From JAJCYL01 sp963664285 (lineage in GTDB: Bacteria; Bacteroidota; Bacteroidia; Cytophagales; Cyclobacteriaceae), in assembly GCA_963664285.2 (NCBI GenBank), contig CAXXNX010000075.1, positions 4,198 through 68,197 on the forward strand: a stretch of 64,000 bases of DNA, read 5' to 3'. The notes beneath the pieces were generated by a model, which saw only the letters and a list, made by a program, of their open reading frames with translations, did no database searches and was not told the origin of the DNA. Shown here one piece after another: positions 55,054 through 63,489 of this stretch (within the stretch, counting starts at the first letter, position 1; each line of letters opens with the position of its first letter). A program made the translations under genes and the position numbers.

Positions 55054-55657
55054 AAGTATTGACTGGTAATAGCAATGGTCCCTAAAAGAAAACAGTAAAG
55101 CGCAAAATAAATAAGCTTACCACTATTTACAATATTTATCATCCACCGGCATGCAACAAGTCCGGAAATGAAAGCGGCCAGAAAACCGGCGAAAAGGCTC
55201 AATGATGGTATATCCGCAGCTATTTCCGGATTATTAATAAAGTCTTTGATCTTCAAAAGTGATGCTCCCATGATGGGTATTAGCACCATCAAAAAGGAAA
55301 AACGGGTGGCTTCTTCCCTTCGCACTTTCAAAAGAAGCGCTGTCGCAATAGTAGCTCCGGAGCGGGAAAACCGGGCATGATAGCGATTGACTGCGCAATT
55401 CCTATGATGAAAGCGCTTAGGTAACTTACCTCTTTGCTATGATCCTTGTTGAAGTAAGTGAAAGTCAAGAGAGTTGCGGTCACAATAAGCATCGATCCGA
55501 CCAGGATAACGCGACCGGAGAATAGCTGTGTAATTTCTTTTTCGAACATCACACCAATAACGCCCACAGGTATCATGGAAATTAATATTTTTAAGCTCCA
55601 ACTGGTTTCTTCGTTCCACTGAAATTTTAGGACATTGGATAGCAATGATATGTAAGT

Positions 55658-56662
55658 TCAAGTAATAAGTGCAATTTTCCTTTGTAGCACTTGCTTTGCG
55701 TTTAGGTAATTAAATTTTCTAACAGGGCGTTCATTGATTTTGTTTTCAACAACTTTGATTTGCTCCTCTGTAACAAATCTAATATCTGTTTTCTTAGGAT
55801 AAAACCTTCTGATTACCCCAATCTTATTTTCAACTGTCCCTTTATCCTGACTAGTATAGGGACGAGTGAAATAGGCATCCACATCAAGGGATTGAGCAAT
55901 CAACTCATGTTTAGAAAATGCCATATCATTATCAAAAGTGAGTGTTTCCAGTTTGTGTTTATCCTGAGAGAGTTCCTCCACAATAGCTTCGGCCATTTGA
56001 TCGGCATTTTTACTGTGCATCTTTCTGATTCTGGTAAAAAGACTTGCTCGGTCTGTCATCACCAACAAAGAGCCTTTGTGGTTTTTACCCATCATTAAAT
56101 CGACTTCTATATCTCCCAATCGTTCCCTTTTGTTAATGATCTGGGGTCGCTGTTCAATTGATACCCTATTCGGGATAATACCTCTACGATCTTTTCTGTT
56201 TCCTCGTTTGCGCCTTCGTTTGCCATGTTTTAGATATGTGTATAGTTGTTTGTATTCTTGGTTCTCCTGGCGGTTGGTGTGCTTACATTCCCATATCCAT
56301 TGGTAAATCCATTCATGGCTAAGTGGACATTCTCTCGTTTTCTTTCCCTGATGGCTGATCAATTCAGGACTCCATCTATCTTCTTGGAGCCGGTTAACTA
56401 TCCAGTCTTTCATGGGTTTGGTGAAAATCACTCTTTTTGGCTTTTCTTGATGACGAAGATTGGTCCTCCTTTGTGCATTTGCTGTTCGATAGACACCAGC
56501 TCCCCTACCTCTTGAACCCACATTTCGCTTAAGCTCACGTGAGATCGTAGACGGGTGAAAATGAACGATACAGGCAATCTCCTTTTGAGTAGCTCCTGTT
56601 TTCAATAATGCTTCAATTTGATACCTTTGATCAATACTGAGGTGTGTGTAGTTTTTTGACAT
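55658..56662 (-). CDS. IS30 family transposase
   Basis: About 334 residues from ATG 56662 (MSKNYTHLSIDQRYQIEALL). The N-terminal HTH (GATQKEIACIVHFHPSTISR) binds the ends. The DDE core has GDIEVDLMMGKNHKG (Asp), LTFDNDMAFSKH (Asp) and GTVENKIGVIRRFYPKKTD (Glu), typical of IS30. The stop lies in the 3' terminal repeat. A 44-bp palindrome precedes the gene. Intact, probably active. Confidence 0.93.
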   Translation of the reverse strand: MSKNYTHLSIDQRYQIEALLKTGATQKEIACIVHFHPSTISRELKRNVGSRGRGAGVYRTANAQRRTNLRHQEKPKRVIFTKPMKDWIVNRLQEDRWSPELISHQGKKTRECPLSHEWIYQWIWECKHTNRQENQEYKQLYTYLKHGKRRRKRGNRKDRRGIIPNRVSIEQRPQIINKRERLGDIEVDLMMGKNHKGSLLVMTDRASLFTRIRKMHSKNADQMAEAIVEELSQDKHKLETLTFDNDMAFSKHELIAQSLDVDAYFTRPYTSQDKGTVENKIGVIRRFYPKKTDIRFVTEEQIKVVENKINERPVRKFNYLNAKQVLQRKIALIT

Positions 56663-56693
56663 TTTGCAATCCAAAGATTGCACTGCTCAGGCT

Positions 56694-56737
56694 TTTGAAG
56701 GATGAAAAAGCTTTTAAAAGCTTTTTCATCCTTCAAA
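56694..56737. promoter_or_regulatory. 44-bp perfect palindrome in the IS30 leader
   Basis: 56694-56715 and 56716-56737 are exact complements (TTTGAAGGATGAAAAAGC and so on, centre TTTT/AAAA). It lies between the IS end and the transposase start, so it would fold in any transcript from outside and may act as a bidirectional terminator or block ribosomes. The copy at 63514-63555 keeps a 17-bp stem with a changed loop. Confidence 0.7.
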
Positions 56738-56959
56738 GGAAAATTGCACTTATTAGTTGATCTCAGCATATCAAATCTTTCCTAAATATAACTATGGTAC
56801 TTAAAGCTGTGGCCGAATGTACTGCCAGGGAAAAAATGAGATTTTCATTTGTTTCTAATTGAAGGAGAACAACTCCTAGCTCAATATGACCACTACGACT
56901 GACTGGCAAGAATTCGGTTAACCCCTGGACAATACCAAGGATTACTGCCTCAAACAAAC

Positions 56960-57175
56960 TCATTTATTCTGTTTAGGCCGATATAGGATAGCAAAGAATT
57001 CTACGATAAAACCAAGGACTACAATAATAGGCCCAAGAGTCAATCCCAGGAAGCCAAAACCATATTCTTCCTGATCAAGTGACATTACTACATATCCAAG
57101 GACAAGGACCAGGATCCCTGCTATCATGATGATGTAATTAGTCCTTTCGAAAGGCAGCTTGTTTTCATTATTCAT
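56960..57175 (-). CDS. DUF3098 family membrane protein
   Basis: 71 residues with two membrane helices (YIIMIAGILVLVLGYVVMSL and LTLGPIIVVLGFIVEFFAIL). DUF3098 proteins are found in Bacteroidota between ftsX and uppP, as here. It overlaps the uppP start by 4 bp and follows ftsX after 2 bp. Function unknown; an envelope role is likely from its neighbours. Confidence 0.88.
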   Translation of the reverse strand: MNNENKLPFERTNYIIMIAGILVLVLGYVVMSLDQEEYGFGFLGLTLGPIIVVLGFIVEFFAILYRPKQNK

Positions 57176-57177
57176 AA

Positions 57178-58074
57178 TTAATATAATTCGTCTAATGACA
57201 TCTTTAAGTACCTGTTTACCGCCCGATAGGTGCTGGTATAAGCGACAATTATTCCTACCAAGATGAGGGAGGCCATTAAAATATAGATATGTTGATCTGT
57301 TTGAAGTACCGACAGTTCCTGGACCCGAGAGTTAGCATACTTAATAAATCCGAATAAAAGAGTAGATGCTGCTAATCCTGCAATCAAACCATAATTTAGC
57401 GCTCTTCTAAGAAAAGGTGCCTTAATAAAACCAGCTGTTGCTCCCACAAGTTGCATGCTTCTTATAAGAAATCTCTGTGAAAACAGTGCGAGTTTGATAG
57501 TATTGTTAATGAGGATAACTACCACCAAAATGAGAAGTGTTGCGATTCCTGCAAGAATCAGTCCGATCTTGGTGAGGTTTTTATTTATGCTCTCAACGAG
57601 ATTTTCTACGTAGCTCACCTCATAGACACCCCTTATTCCTTCAATTTCTTGACGTATTTGAGTCATTTGCTCAGGTGATTGATAGTTAGCTCCGATCTTA
57701 ATTATCATAGCGTCCCTTAATGGGTTATCCCCAATAAATTCAACAAAGTCCTCTCCGGTTTCCTGGATGAACTGCTCTGCCGCCTCTTTTTTCGTAATTA
57801 GTGTTATTTGGGGCTCATTATCTTTCACCAAAACATACTCTTTTGAAGAAATTGTTTTACTGATTTTTATCCGTTCGTTTTCGGTAATGTGTTTGTCCAG
57901 ATAAACCTGTATCTCAATATTCTCTTGAATGATTTTGGTCAAGGCATTGCTATAAATGAGGATCAAACCGAACAATCCAATAACCAAAAGAGAAAGTGTA
58001 ATGCTAAAAATAACGCTAATGAAAGGGTAGCTCCCCAGTTTCTTTTTGCGGAATTTCTTATCACCCGACGGCAT
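57178..58074 (-). CDS. ftsX: Cell division protein FtsX
   Basis: 298 residues, four membrane helices and an extracellular loop between the first two. After a basic start (KKFRKKKLGSYPFISVIFSI) comes the FtsX extracellular domain (NIEIQVYLDKHITENERIKI, DFVEFIGDNPLRDAMIIKI, QIRQEIEGIRGVYEVSYVE), then the permease domain (NNTIKLALFSQRFLIRSMQL, VGATAGFIKAPFLRRALNYG). With FtsE it controls peptidoglycan hydrolases at the division site. ftsE is not adjacent, as usual in Bacteroidota. First gene of the ftsX-DUF3098-uppP-truB-ribF run. Confidence 0.93.
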   Translation of the reverse strand: MPSGDKKFRKKKLGSYPFISVIFSITLSLLVIGLFGLILIYSNALTKIIQENIEIQVYLDKHITENERIKISKTISSKEYVLVKDNEPQITLITKKEAAEQFIQETGEDFVEFIGDNPLRDAMIIKIGANYQSPEQMTQIRQEIEGIRGVYEVSYVENLVESINKNLTKIGLILAGIATLLILVVVILINNTIKLALFSQRFLIRSMQLVGATAGFIKAPFLRRALNYGLIAGLAASTLLFGFIKYANSRVQELSVLQTDQHIYILMASLILVGIIVAYTSTYRAVNRYLKMSLDELY

Positions 58075-58122
58075 GCCGCAAAGGTAGCAAGATGTACGAG
58101 TTAAATCTGAACGATTGAACGA

Positions 58123-59013
58123 TTACTCTGATTTGTTTTCTTTAAGGATCATCAACTCCTTTATAAGGTCAGCATTGGTTACTTGACGCAACAGAGATGA
58201 TTTTGTCACATTGTCGTTGATCCTGAAGAAATAGCTGTCGTGATAAAGGAACAATTTCTTACCGGATCGATTATTGATTTCTAGGATTTCATAGGGTATA
58301 CCGTTGAAATCACCATAGAGAAATAGCTTGTTGTTATAAAATTTGTATCTGAAGTTCCTTTTAGATGTGGTGACAATTTCGATTTCCACATGATTGATGT
58401 TATTTTCACCTTGTGAGGTAATGATAATACTCTCCTCAACTTCTGGTAAAATATTTTCATCTAATCCAGAATCTGCCAATTCTGGTGCAACAACGTCTGG
58501 TATGATGGGATCAACAATTTCCATTGATTCTTCAAATTCATCTTCAATTTTGATCATTGCGATCTCATCGGTCTTGTTGGAAGCATCAAAAGTACCAAGC
58601 TCTATTAATGGTAACTCTTCAGGGAGGTTCTCATTAAATCGACTTTCCGTTAGTTCAAAAGTTTTAGAACTTACCGAGAAATCAAGTAAATCGATTCTTT
58701 CGGGTGTTTCAACCCACAAATAACTACCTACAAAAATGACTCCCGTCAGCATAACTACCGACGTTGCCTGTACAGCAGTATTTCCAGCGACAGTTTGGAA
58801 TAATCCTGGAGTCACATCAACATGATCGAGCCTCATTTTTAATTCGGCTTTCCTGTAATCTTTTACACCATTGATGATATCCTGTTGAAAACTGTATTCA
58901 CTGGAAAGTAGGGGGTCCTGAACGAGCATTTGCTCAAAGTCTGCCACTTCAGTTTTTGACATCTCACCCTCGAGATAACTTTCTACCAATTTTGAGTAAT
59001 TGCTGTTCGTCAT
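58123..59013 (-). CDS. Anti-sigma-factor-like membrane protein
   Basis: 296 residues. The N-terminal ~80 residues (YSKLVESYLEGEMSKTEVAD, FEQMLVQDPLLSSEYSFQQD) resemble cytoplasmic anti-sigma regions, followed by one membrane helix (VVMLTGVIFVGSYLWVE near 115), an acidic linker and a C-terminal beta-rich domain (FRYKFYNNKLFLYGDFNGIP). It starts 2 bp after the stop of the ECF sigma gene, which supports a sigma/anti-sigma pair. The signal sensed is unknown. Confidence 0.75.
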   Translation of the reverse strand: MTNSNYSKLVESYLEGEMSKTEVADFEQMLVQDPLLSSEYSFQQDIINGVKDYRKAELKMRLDHVDVTPGLFQTVAGNTAVQATSVVMLTGVIFVGSYLWVETPERIDLLDFSVSSKTFELTESRFNENLPEELPLIELGTFDASNKTDEIAMIKIEDEFEESMEIVDPIIPDVVAPELADSGLDENILPEVEESIIITSQGENNINHVEIEIVTTSKRNFRYKFYNNKLFLYGDFNGIPYEILEINNRSGKKLFLYHDSYFFRINDNVTKSSLLRQVTNADLIKELMILKENKSE

Positions 59014-59015
59014 AT

Positions 59016-59555
59016 CTAATCAAGGAAGTCTTTGGATGAATATTTAGATTTTATCAATTGATCCAATCTTTTCTTGCATTTATATTTTTTTGTTTTTGCT
59101 GTATCCGTATTCGCAAAATTCAGTTTCTCTGCAATCTCAACCATGTTCATGCCATCAAAGTAGTAATAGGTTAGGATTTTCTTACATGTATCACCAAGCT
59201 CCTCAATACAGTTCCTTATTAATACTGCCCTTTCCTTCGCCTCATAGTCCGGGTGTTCAACGCCATCTTTCTCTTCATGGCTCAATCTTTTTTTGCGATC
59301 CAATTCCTTTCGCCACAAATTCAGACAAATACTATAAATATAAGTACTGATCTTTGATGTAAGGACTAAATCGCCTTTAACTGCCTTCTGCCAAAAAACA
59401 ATGAGCGCTTCCTGGTAAATGTCCTTCGCCTCATCCTCAGAGCCACTATTATTTAATACTATCTTCGTCATCATCCGATAGTATCTCTTATATATGTAAT
59501 CTAGCGCTCCTTCATCTCCCTTGCTTATTCTAGCAAGAATCTCATGGTCATTCAT
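59016..59555 (-). CDS. ECF sigma factor
   Basis: 179 residues. Region 2: ALDYIYKRYYRMMTKIVLNN, SEDEAKDIYQEALIVFWQKA; region 4: GDTCKKILTYYYFDGMNMVE, IAEKLNFANTDTAKTKKYKC. Intact, ATG start, paired with the anti-sigma-like gene. The broken sigma gene at 37162 is a close relative of the same type. Confidence 0.9.
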   Translation of the reverse strand: MNDHEILARISKGDEGALDYIYKRYYRMMTKIVLNNSGSEDEAKDIYQEALIVFWQKAVKGDLVLTSKISTYIYSICLNLWRKELDRKKRLSHEEKDGVEHPDYEAKERAVLIRNCIEELGDTCKKILTYYYFDGMNMVEIAEKLNFANTDTAKTKKYKCKKRLDQLIKSKYSSKDFLD

Positions 59556-59815
59556 TTATAAAAAAGCAAAAGCTTTTGATTTAATACAACAAAACACAGA
59601 ATTGTAACCTTTTCATCAGAAATTATTTTCAATTACTCGTTCTGTGGATCTACTGAAAGTCGATTCTTTATCACTTTTTCAGAAGGAAACCAACTCAATA
59701 TAGCCAATAATGAATAATTTTTATGAATTATTGAATTAATCTAATATAATGTGGATAAATATGTGGATAAATGCTGTATAATGGGTGTATTACTATGTTT
59801 AAAAGTAGTGTGTAA
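59556..59815. other. A+T-rich intergenic region
   Basis: Strongly A+T-rich, no ORF. It should contain the promoter of the sigma/anti-sigma operon. Confidence 0.4.
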
Positions 59816-60232
59816 CTAAAAGGTCAGATTCTTGGGGAGATTTACTTCCTGATCTACATTTGGTATTACCAAGCGAGAGATAAAAACTACTCGAAAGAGT
59901 GATCTCGACAAAGGGAAGATACTAAGAGATATGTCTCTTAGTATCGAAGTTTGGAGAGATATTGGTAGAAAAGAACGAGTTTCGGCTTGAACACTGGCTA
60001 CTATAAGTTTGAACAGTAACTTGGCTTGAAGTAGGGACCACGGAAACTGCTTCAAGAAAAGGGGCGAATATTCTTTTAGGATATCCGCGCCTTTTTGCAT
60101 TATATCCCTCCAAATATTCCCCTTAAGCTCGGATTTGTCATTGGACTTTGTAGCGAGGCGGTCTAAGTTGCTTTGAGACAGGTGCTCGCATAGGATTTCG
60201 ACGTGGAGGCATAGTATCATTTTGGTGAGCAT
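59816..60232 (-). CDS. Doubtful ORF with an internal hairpin
   Basis: 138 codons with no recognisable family. It contains a strong hairpin at 59918-59945: GATACTAAGAGA and its complement TCTCTTAGTATC with a 4-nt loop. The composition (many Ser, Leu, Arg) and the hairpin suggest a non-coding or decayed region; I list it because the stretch 59556-60357 has no other candidate. Confidence 0.2.
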   Translation of the reverse strand: MLTKMILCLHVEILCEHLSQSNLDRLATKSNDKSELKGNIWRDIMQKGADILKEYSPLFLKQFPWSLLQAKLLFKLIVASVQAETRSFLPISLQTSILRDISLSIFPLSRSLFRVVFISRLVIPNVDQEVNLPKNLTF

Positions 60233-60829
60233 CGAAATTTGAGTAATGTGCCTGAATTGCTGTTAAATTAGGCTGCGCAGTAAATTTCTAATGACAATTC
60301 CGGGTTAAATGCAACCTATTCAAATTATCCGGGTCTAATAGAAAAAGACAAAATATTATGAGAACAATAATGGCATTTCTCGGTATGATAGTGCTAAATC
60401 ATTCGCTGACCTATGCACAATCAATTCTGGCAGAAGAGAAATTTGAAATGGACGGCATTAAAGATATCGAAGTTCGTGGCAGTTTTTGTGATGTGTCAGT
60501 GAAAGGATATACTGGTCAAACACTATATTTTGATGGGAGAATCAAGGGCACAAGCGGTAAAAACTATTCTATTGAGTATGATCGTGATGGCTCTTCATTA
60601 AAAATATGGGTAGAGGCACCTCGTAATAATTGGGGATATACCAGAGGACAGTTGGATCTGCGTGTACCATCAGGAATTGAAGTAAACGTAGATAACAGCT
60701 CCGGTGATGTTTATGCGTCTGATCTATCGGGGAGTAGCATTAAAATAGAATCGAGTTTAGGAGACCGGGAAGTAAATGATATAGGCAATGACCTTTTACT
60801 GGAAACCTCATCTGGCGATATAGAATTAA

Positions 60830-62450
60830 CCCGCATTATTCATAGGCCACCAATTTTGGGATTAATAATGGGTTGCTAACTATTTTTGATTGGAGTGTAT
60901 GTATTAATTTGAAGATCAACCAGGTTTCTGGATTTCAAAGGACATTAGAGCGTTTTTTTGTTAGAATTTTTCAATTTTCAGTCAAAGCTCTATTGTGTTC
61001 TTATGGAAGAACATTTTTTTGATTAAACCAAACTGTTTAACTGATCGGTCAGTTCACCGTAAGCAAATCGCCCAGCAGGTATTGATATCTAAAGGCTCTT
61101 GAGAATTGTATTGTCAATGATCTTTTCCTTTCTTTCAGGCACGCCCCAACCTTCATCAGGTAAAGCCGGATATTGTCCACTTGCCATCGTTTAGCAAAGT
61201 GGTGTTTTGTTTTGGCAATTAATAATTTAATCTGCCGGAACATTTCATAACAGAGGGTAGCGATGATTAAACGCATGAAATTGGCCCAGTAGCGATGACA
61301 GGAAAGCCGGTCGGAATAAGTCATGTTTTTGAGTTCCTTTATTCGATTTTCACTGGCATCACCTCGCTTGACATAAAAATCAAAGTAAATCTGTTGAGCG
61401 GTCATCGCTTCAAAGTTGCTCACAAAGTAACGGACATTCATTCCTTTTCCGGTAGACTCCACTTTGGCGTACAGCTTTTCAGAACGATCCCAGCTTTTGG
61501 CCTGGTAAGTAAACGGGCCAACAAACTCTTGATGTTTGATGATTTTTGAAGCATATTCCTTTTTTACTTCAATGATAGTCTGTTTGGTAAAAGTCTTTAA
61601 AACTTCATTACTACTAATACCTAAACAAAATTGAAGGTCAAACTGCTTAGCTATCCGATAAAAAGATGCTCCTGAAAAGCCACTATCCGCTCGAATAAGG
61701 ATCTTTACTGAGGGCAGTTTTTTTCTGATTTTAATGACAATCCTTTTCAATAAGGCCACAAACCATTTGTTGGAGTGACAATTGCCCGGACGTAGTACTG
61801 GTAAAATGACCTGACCGGTGTTCCCGTCCTTAAAGAACAACTCATGGTACATAGTCTGTCCATAATAGCCATTATACAAACTGAGTTGTTGGGATCCATG
61901 AGTAGGGTCATCGGTACCATCTACATCAATGATGATTTGACCAGTCTTCTCTTTCAACTCCTCTACATAACGGTCTACAAACCATTGACTCATCTGGTAG
62001 ATCAGACTCCGATCGGCCTTGTTTTCAAATCGACTTAAAGTAGGCTGGGAACATAATCCGCTATCTAGTACTTTACGGATCACCGGATCCTCTCGGAGTT
62101 TTTGTTCGTCATTGCAATCCTGATAGCCCTGCATCATTAAAAACACCCGTTGGCGAAGCATTTCTTCATAAGTGTATTCGATAAAAAAGGGGTTTCGATA
62201 GTCAGGAATCAGTGCGGCGAAGCTTTTTAATAGACCAGTCTTTCTCTCTACTTTTTCACTTAACAATATCGCTCCGTCTGAGCTAATCGCTGATACTGAA
62301 AAATCAAATTTAAAAGCTTGTTTTCCTCGATAAAATACGGTATCTTTTTCCTTATATTCAGGCATAAATTAATTGCTTATTTTGTTGTCTAACTATCTCA
62401 ATATAAGCAATTTATGCCTGTTTTTTATTGTCTACTATGAATTTTTCGGG
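60830..62450 (-). mobile_element. IS1380-type element, copy J (full)
   Basis: 1621-bp reverse copy with TTAA on both sides (60826-60829, 62451-62454). Subtype ggtttaatc. Confidence 0.97.
61049..62365 (-). CDS. IS1380 family transposase (copy J)
   Basis: 438 residues; one substitution near the start, FSVSAISS for FSASAISS. Otherwise as copy B; probably functional. Confidence 0.95.
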   Translation of the reverse strand: MPEYKEKDTVFYRGKQAFKFDFSVSAISSDGAILLSEKVERKTGLLKSFAALIPDYRNPFFIEYTYEEMLRQRVFLMMQGYQDCNDEQKLREDPVIRKVLDSGLCSQPTLSRFENKADRSLIYQMSQWFVDRYVEELKEKTGQIIIDVDGTDDPTHGSQQLSLYNGYYGQTMYHELFFKDGNTGQVILPVLRPGNCHSNKWFVALLKRIVIKIRKKLPSVKILIRADSGFSGASFYRIAKQFDLQFCLGISSNEVLKTFTKQTIIEVKKEYASKIIKHQEFVGPFTYQAKSWDRSEKLYAKVESTGKGMNVRYFVSNFEAMTAQQIYFDFYVKRGDASENRIKELKNMTYSDRLSCHRYWANFMRLIIATLCYEMFRQIKLLIAKTKHHFAKRWQVDNIRLYLMKVGACLKERKRSLTIQFSRAFRYQYLLGDLLTVN

Positions 62451-62908
62451 TTAACGGGCTTAAAAGGTGATTTATGGGTCAAATATAGTTCTGGTGATCA
62501 GCGCATTCGAAATGTGGATGGCAATATTGAAGGACGCTCTTCTTCAGGACGAATAAGCCTTGAAGAAATTGACGGTGACATTGTGGCGGAAACCTCATCC
62601 GGAGGCATAGAACTGGATGGATTTAAGGGTGGTTTAAAATTAGAGTCTACTTCCGGGTCGTTAAAAGGGGATGATGTTGAATTGACAGCAAATTCTTATT
62701 TTAAAAGTTCTTCGGGATCCATTGACATTGAACTGGTGAATGATATTGAGTCATTGAATTTTGATCTCCAGGCTAGTTCGGGTTCTTTACGCATCGGAGA
62801 TCGGAGAGCGCAGGACAGGTATATTGACCGTAGGAAAAAAGGTATTGAAATTAGAGGAATTTCATCTTCCGGGAGCCAACGCTACGATAACTAGGGTTTT
62901 ATAAAATT

Positions 62909-63385
62909 TTATATCGTACGGAAGTATTCAAGAAGCTTTCGGGCCTGTTCCTCAGTCAGTCCTTGTCCAATCATCGGTACGCCATTAGCTTCCTCCAATA
63001 ATTTCTTGGCAATAGGATCTTTCGCTGTCATCTCCATGGGATTTAATATCATGTTCATAACCCACTCGGGTGATCTTCGATCAAGGATGTCTTTTGGAGC
63101 CGGACCTATGAAATCCTCCTCAAGCTTGTGACAGGCAACACAATAAGTTTCATATAATTGCTTGCCTTTATCGGCCATGGCCTGATCCAATTCACCCAAG
63201 GAGAGACTAGTTACAGGGCCAATACCTTTGTTATCTAAATCAATATTCGATGTTGATGATGCAGACTCTGCTGGTGCTGTTTGTTTTGATCCATTGCTCT
63301 CAATTGATTTTGACTTTTCATTTCCGCCACTGCAGCTCCATAAGAATAGGGCGATGGTGAGAAAGTAGGGAGTTAGCATTTTCAT
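62909..63385 (-). CDS. Cytochrome c lipoprotein
   Basis: 158 residues. A lipoprotein signal (MLTPYFLTIALFLWSCSGG) is followed by a Ser/Ala-rich linker and a monoheme class I cytochrome c domain: haem motif CVACH, then FIGPAPKDILDRRS, and a Met in NPMEM or VPMIGQG as the likely axial ligand, ending LTEEQARKLLEYF. It would carry electrons at the outer face of a membrane. Single gene, convergent with the DUF4097 gene. Confidence 0.9.
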   Translation of the reverse strand: MKMLTPYFLTIALFLWSCSGGNEKSKSIESNGSKQTAPAESASSTSNIDLDNKGIGPVTSLSLGELDQAMADKGKQLYETYCVACHKLEEDFIGPAPKDILDRRSPEWVMNMILNPMEMTAKDPIAKKLLEEANGVPMIGQGLTEEQARKLLEYFRTI

Positions 63386-63489
63386 ATTGTAGTCTTTTCT
63401 TAAGTATTAGATAATTAGAAACTCTAATTAAATGGAATTTGCTGTGAATTTCAGCCAATTGAATAAATCATTTTTACCAGTAACGAACT

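Larger units (their letters stand above)
55651..56767 (-). mobile_element. IS30-type element, copy 1 (1117 bp) in uppP
   Basis: Terminal repeats of about 26 bp: 5' end GCTGAGATCAACTAATAAG, 3' end (reversed) TGTAAGTTCAAGTAATAAG, both continuing TGCAATT. ATA flanks it on both sides (55648-55650 and 56768-56770), a 3-bp duplication. Inserted in codon 66 of uppP. Confidence 0.9.
55050..56963 (-). pseudogene. uppP: Undecaprenyl-diphosphatase, split by IS30 and frameshifted
   Basis: The 5' part (56963-56768) gives MSLFEAVILGIVQGLTEFLP and continues after the IS30 (FRKDLI|SLLSNVLKFQW), restoring the family sequence. A second lesion is a missing T in CCGGTTTTCCCGC at about 55360-55364: with five T the active-site motif PGFSRSGATIATALLLKVRR would read through to the normal end AITSQYL. 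The first motif is also unusual, PVSRSGH where PVSSSGH is the rule. UppP recycles the lipid carrier for cell-wall synthesis. As it stands no functional protein can be made; a PAP2-type phosphatase elsewhere would have to substitute. Confidence 0.9.
60358..62894 (+). pseudogene. DUF4097 beta-repeat protein, split by IS1380 copy J
   Basis: Joining 60358-60829 to 62455-62894 gives 303 residues without a break (SSGDIELTGLKGDLWVKYSS). It has a signal peptide (IMAFLGMIVLNHSLTYAQ) and then repeated beta-strand units with SSGD/SSGS turns (VDNSSGDVYASDLSGSSI, ETSSGGIELDGF, KSSSGSIDIEL), the DUF4097 / adhesin-like pattern. These proteins often accompany ECF sigma/anti-sigma genes in Bacteroidota, as here. 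The IS cuts it after codon 157, so only the N-terminal half can be exported. Confidence 0.9.

Noticed and set aside
60298..60310. CCGGGTTAA, like an IS1380 right end plus target
   Set aside because: The bases before it do not match the terminal repeat (no AATAATG); a chance match.
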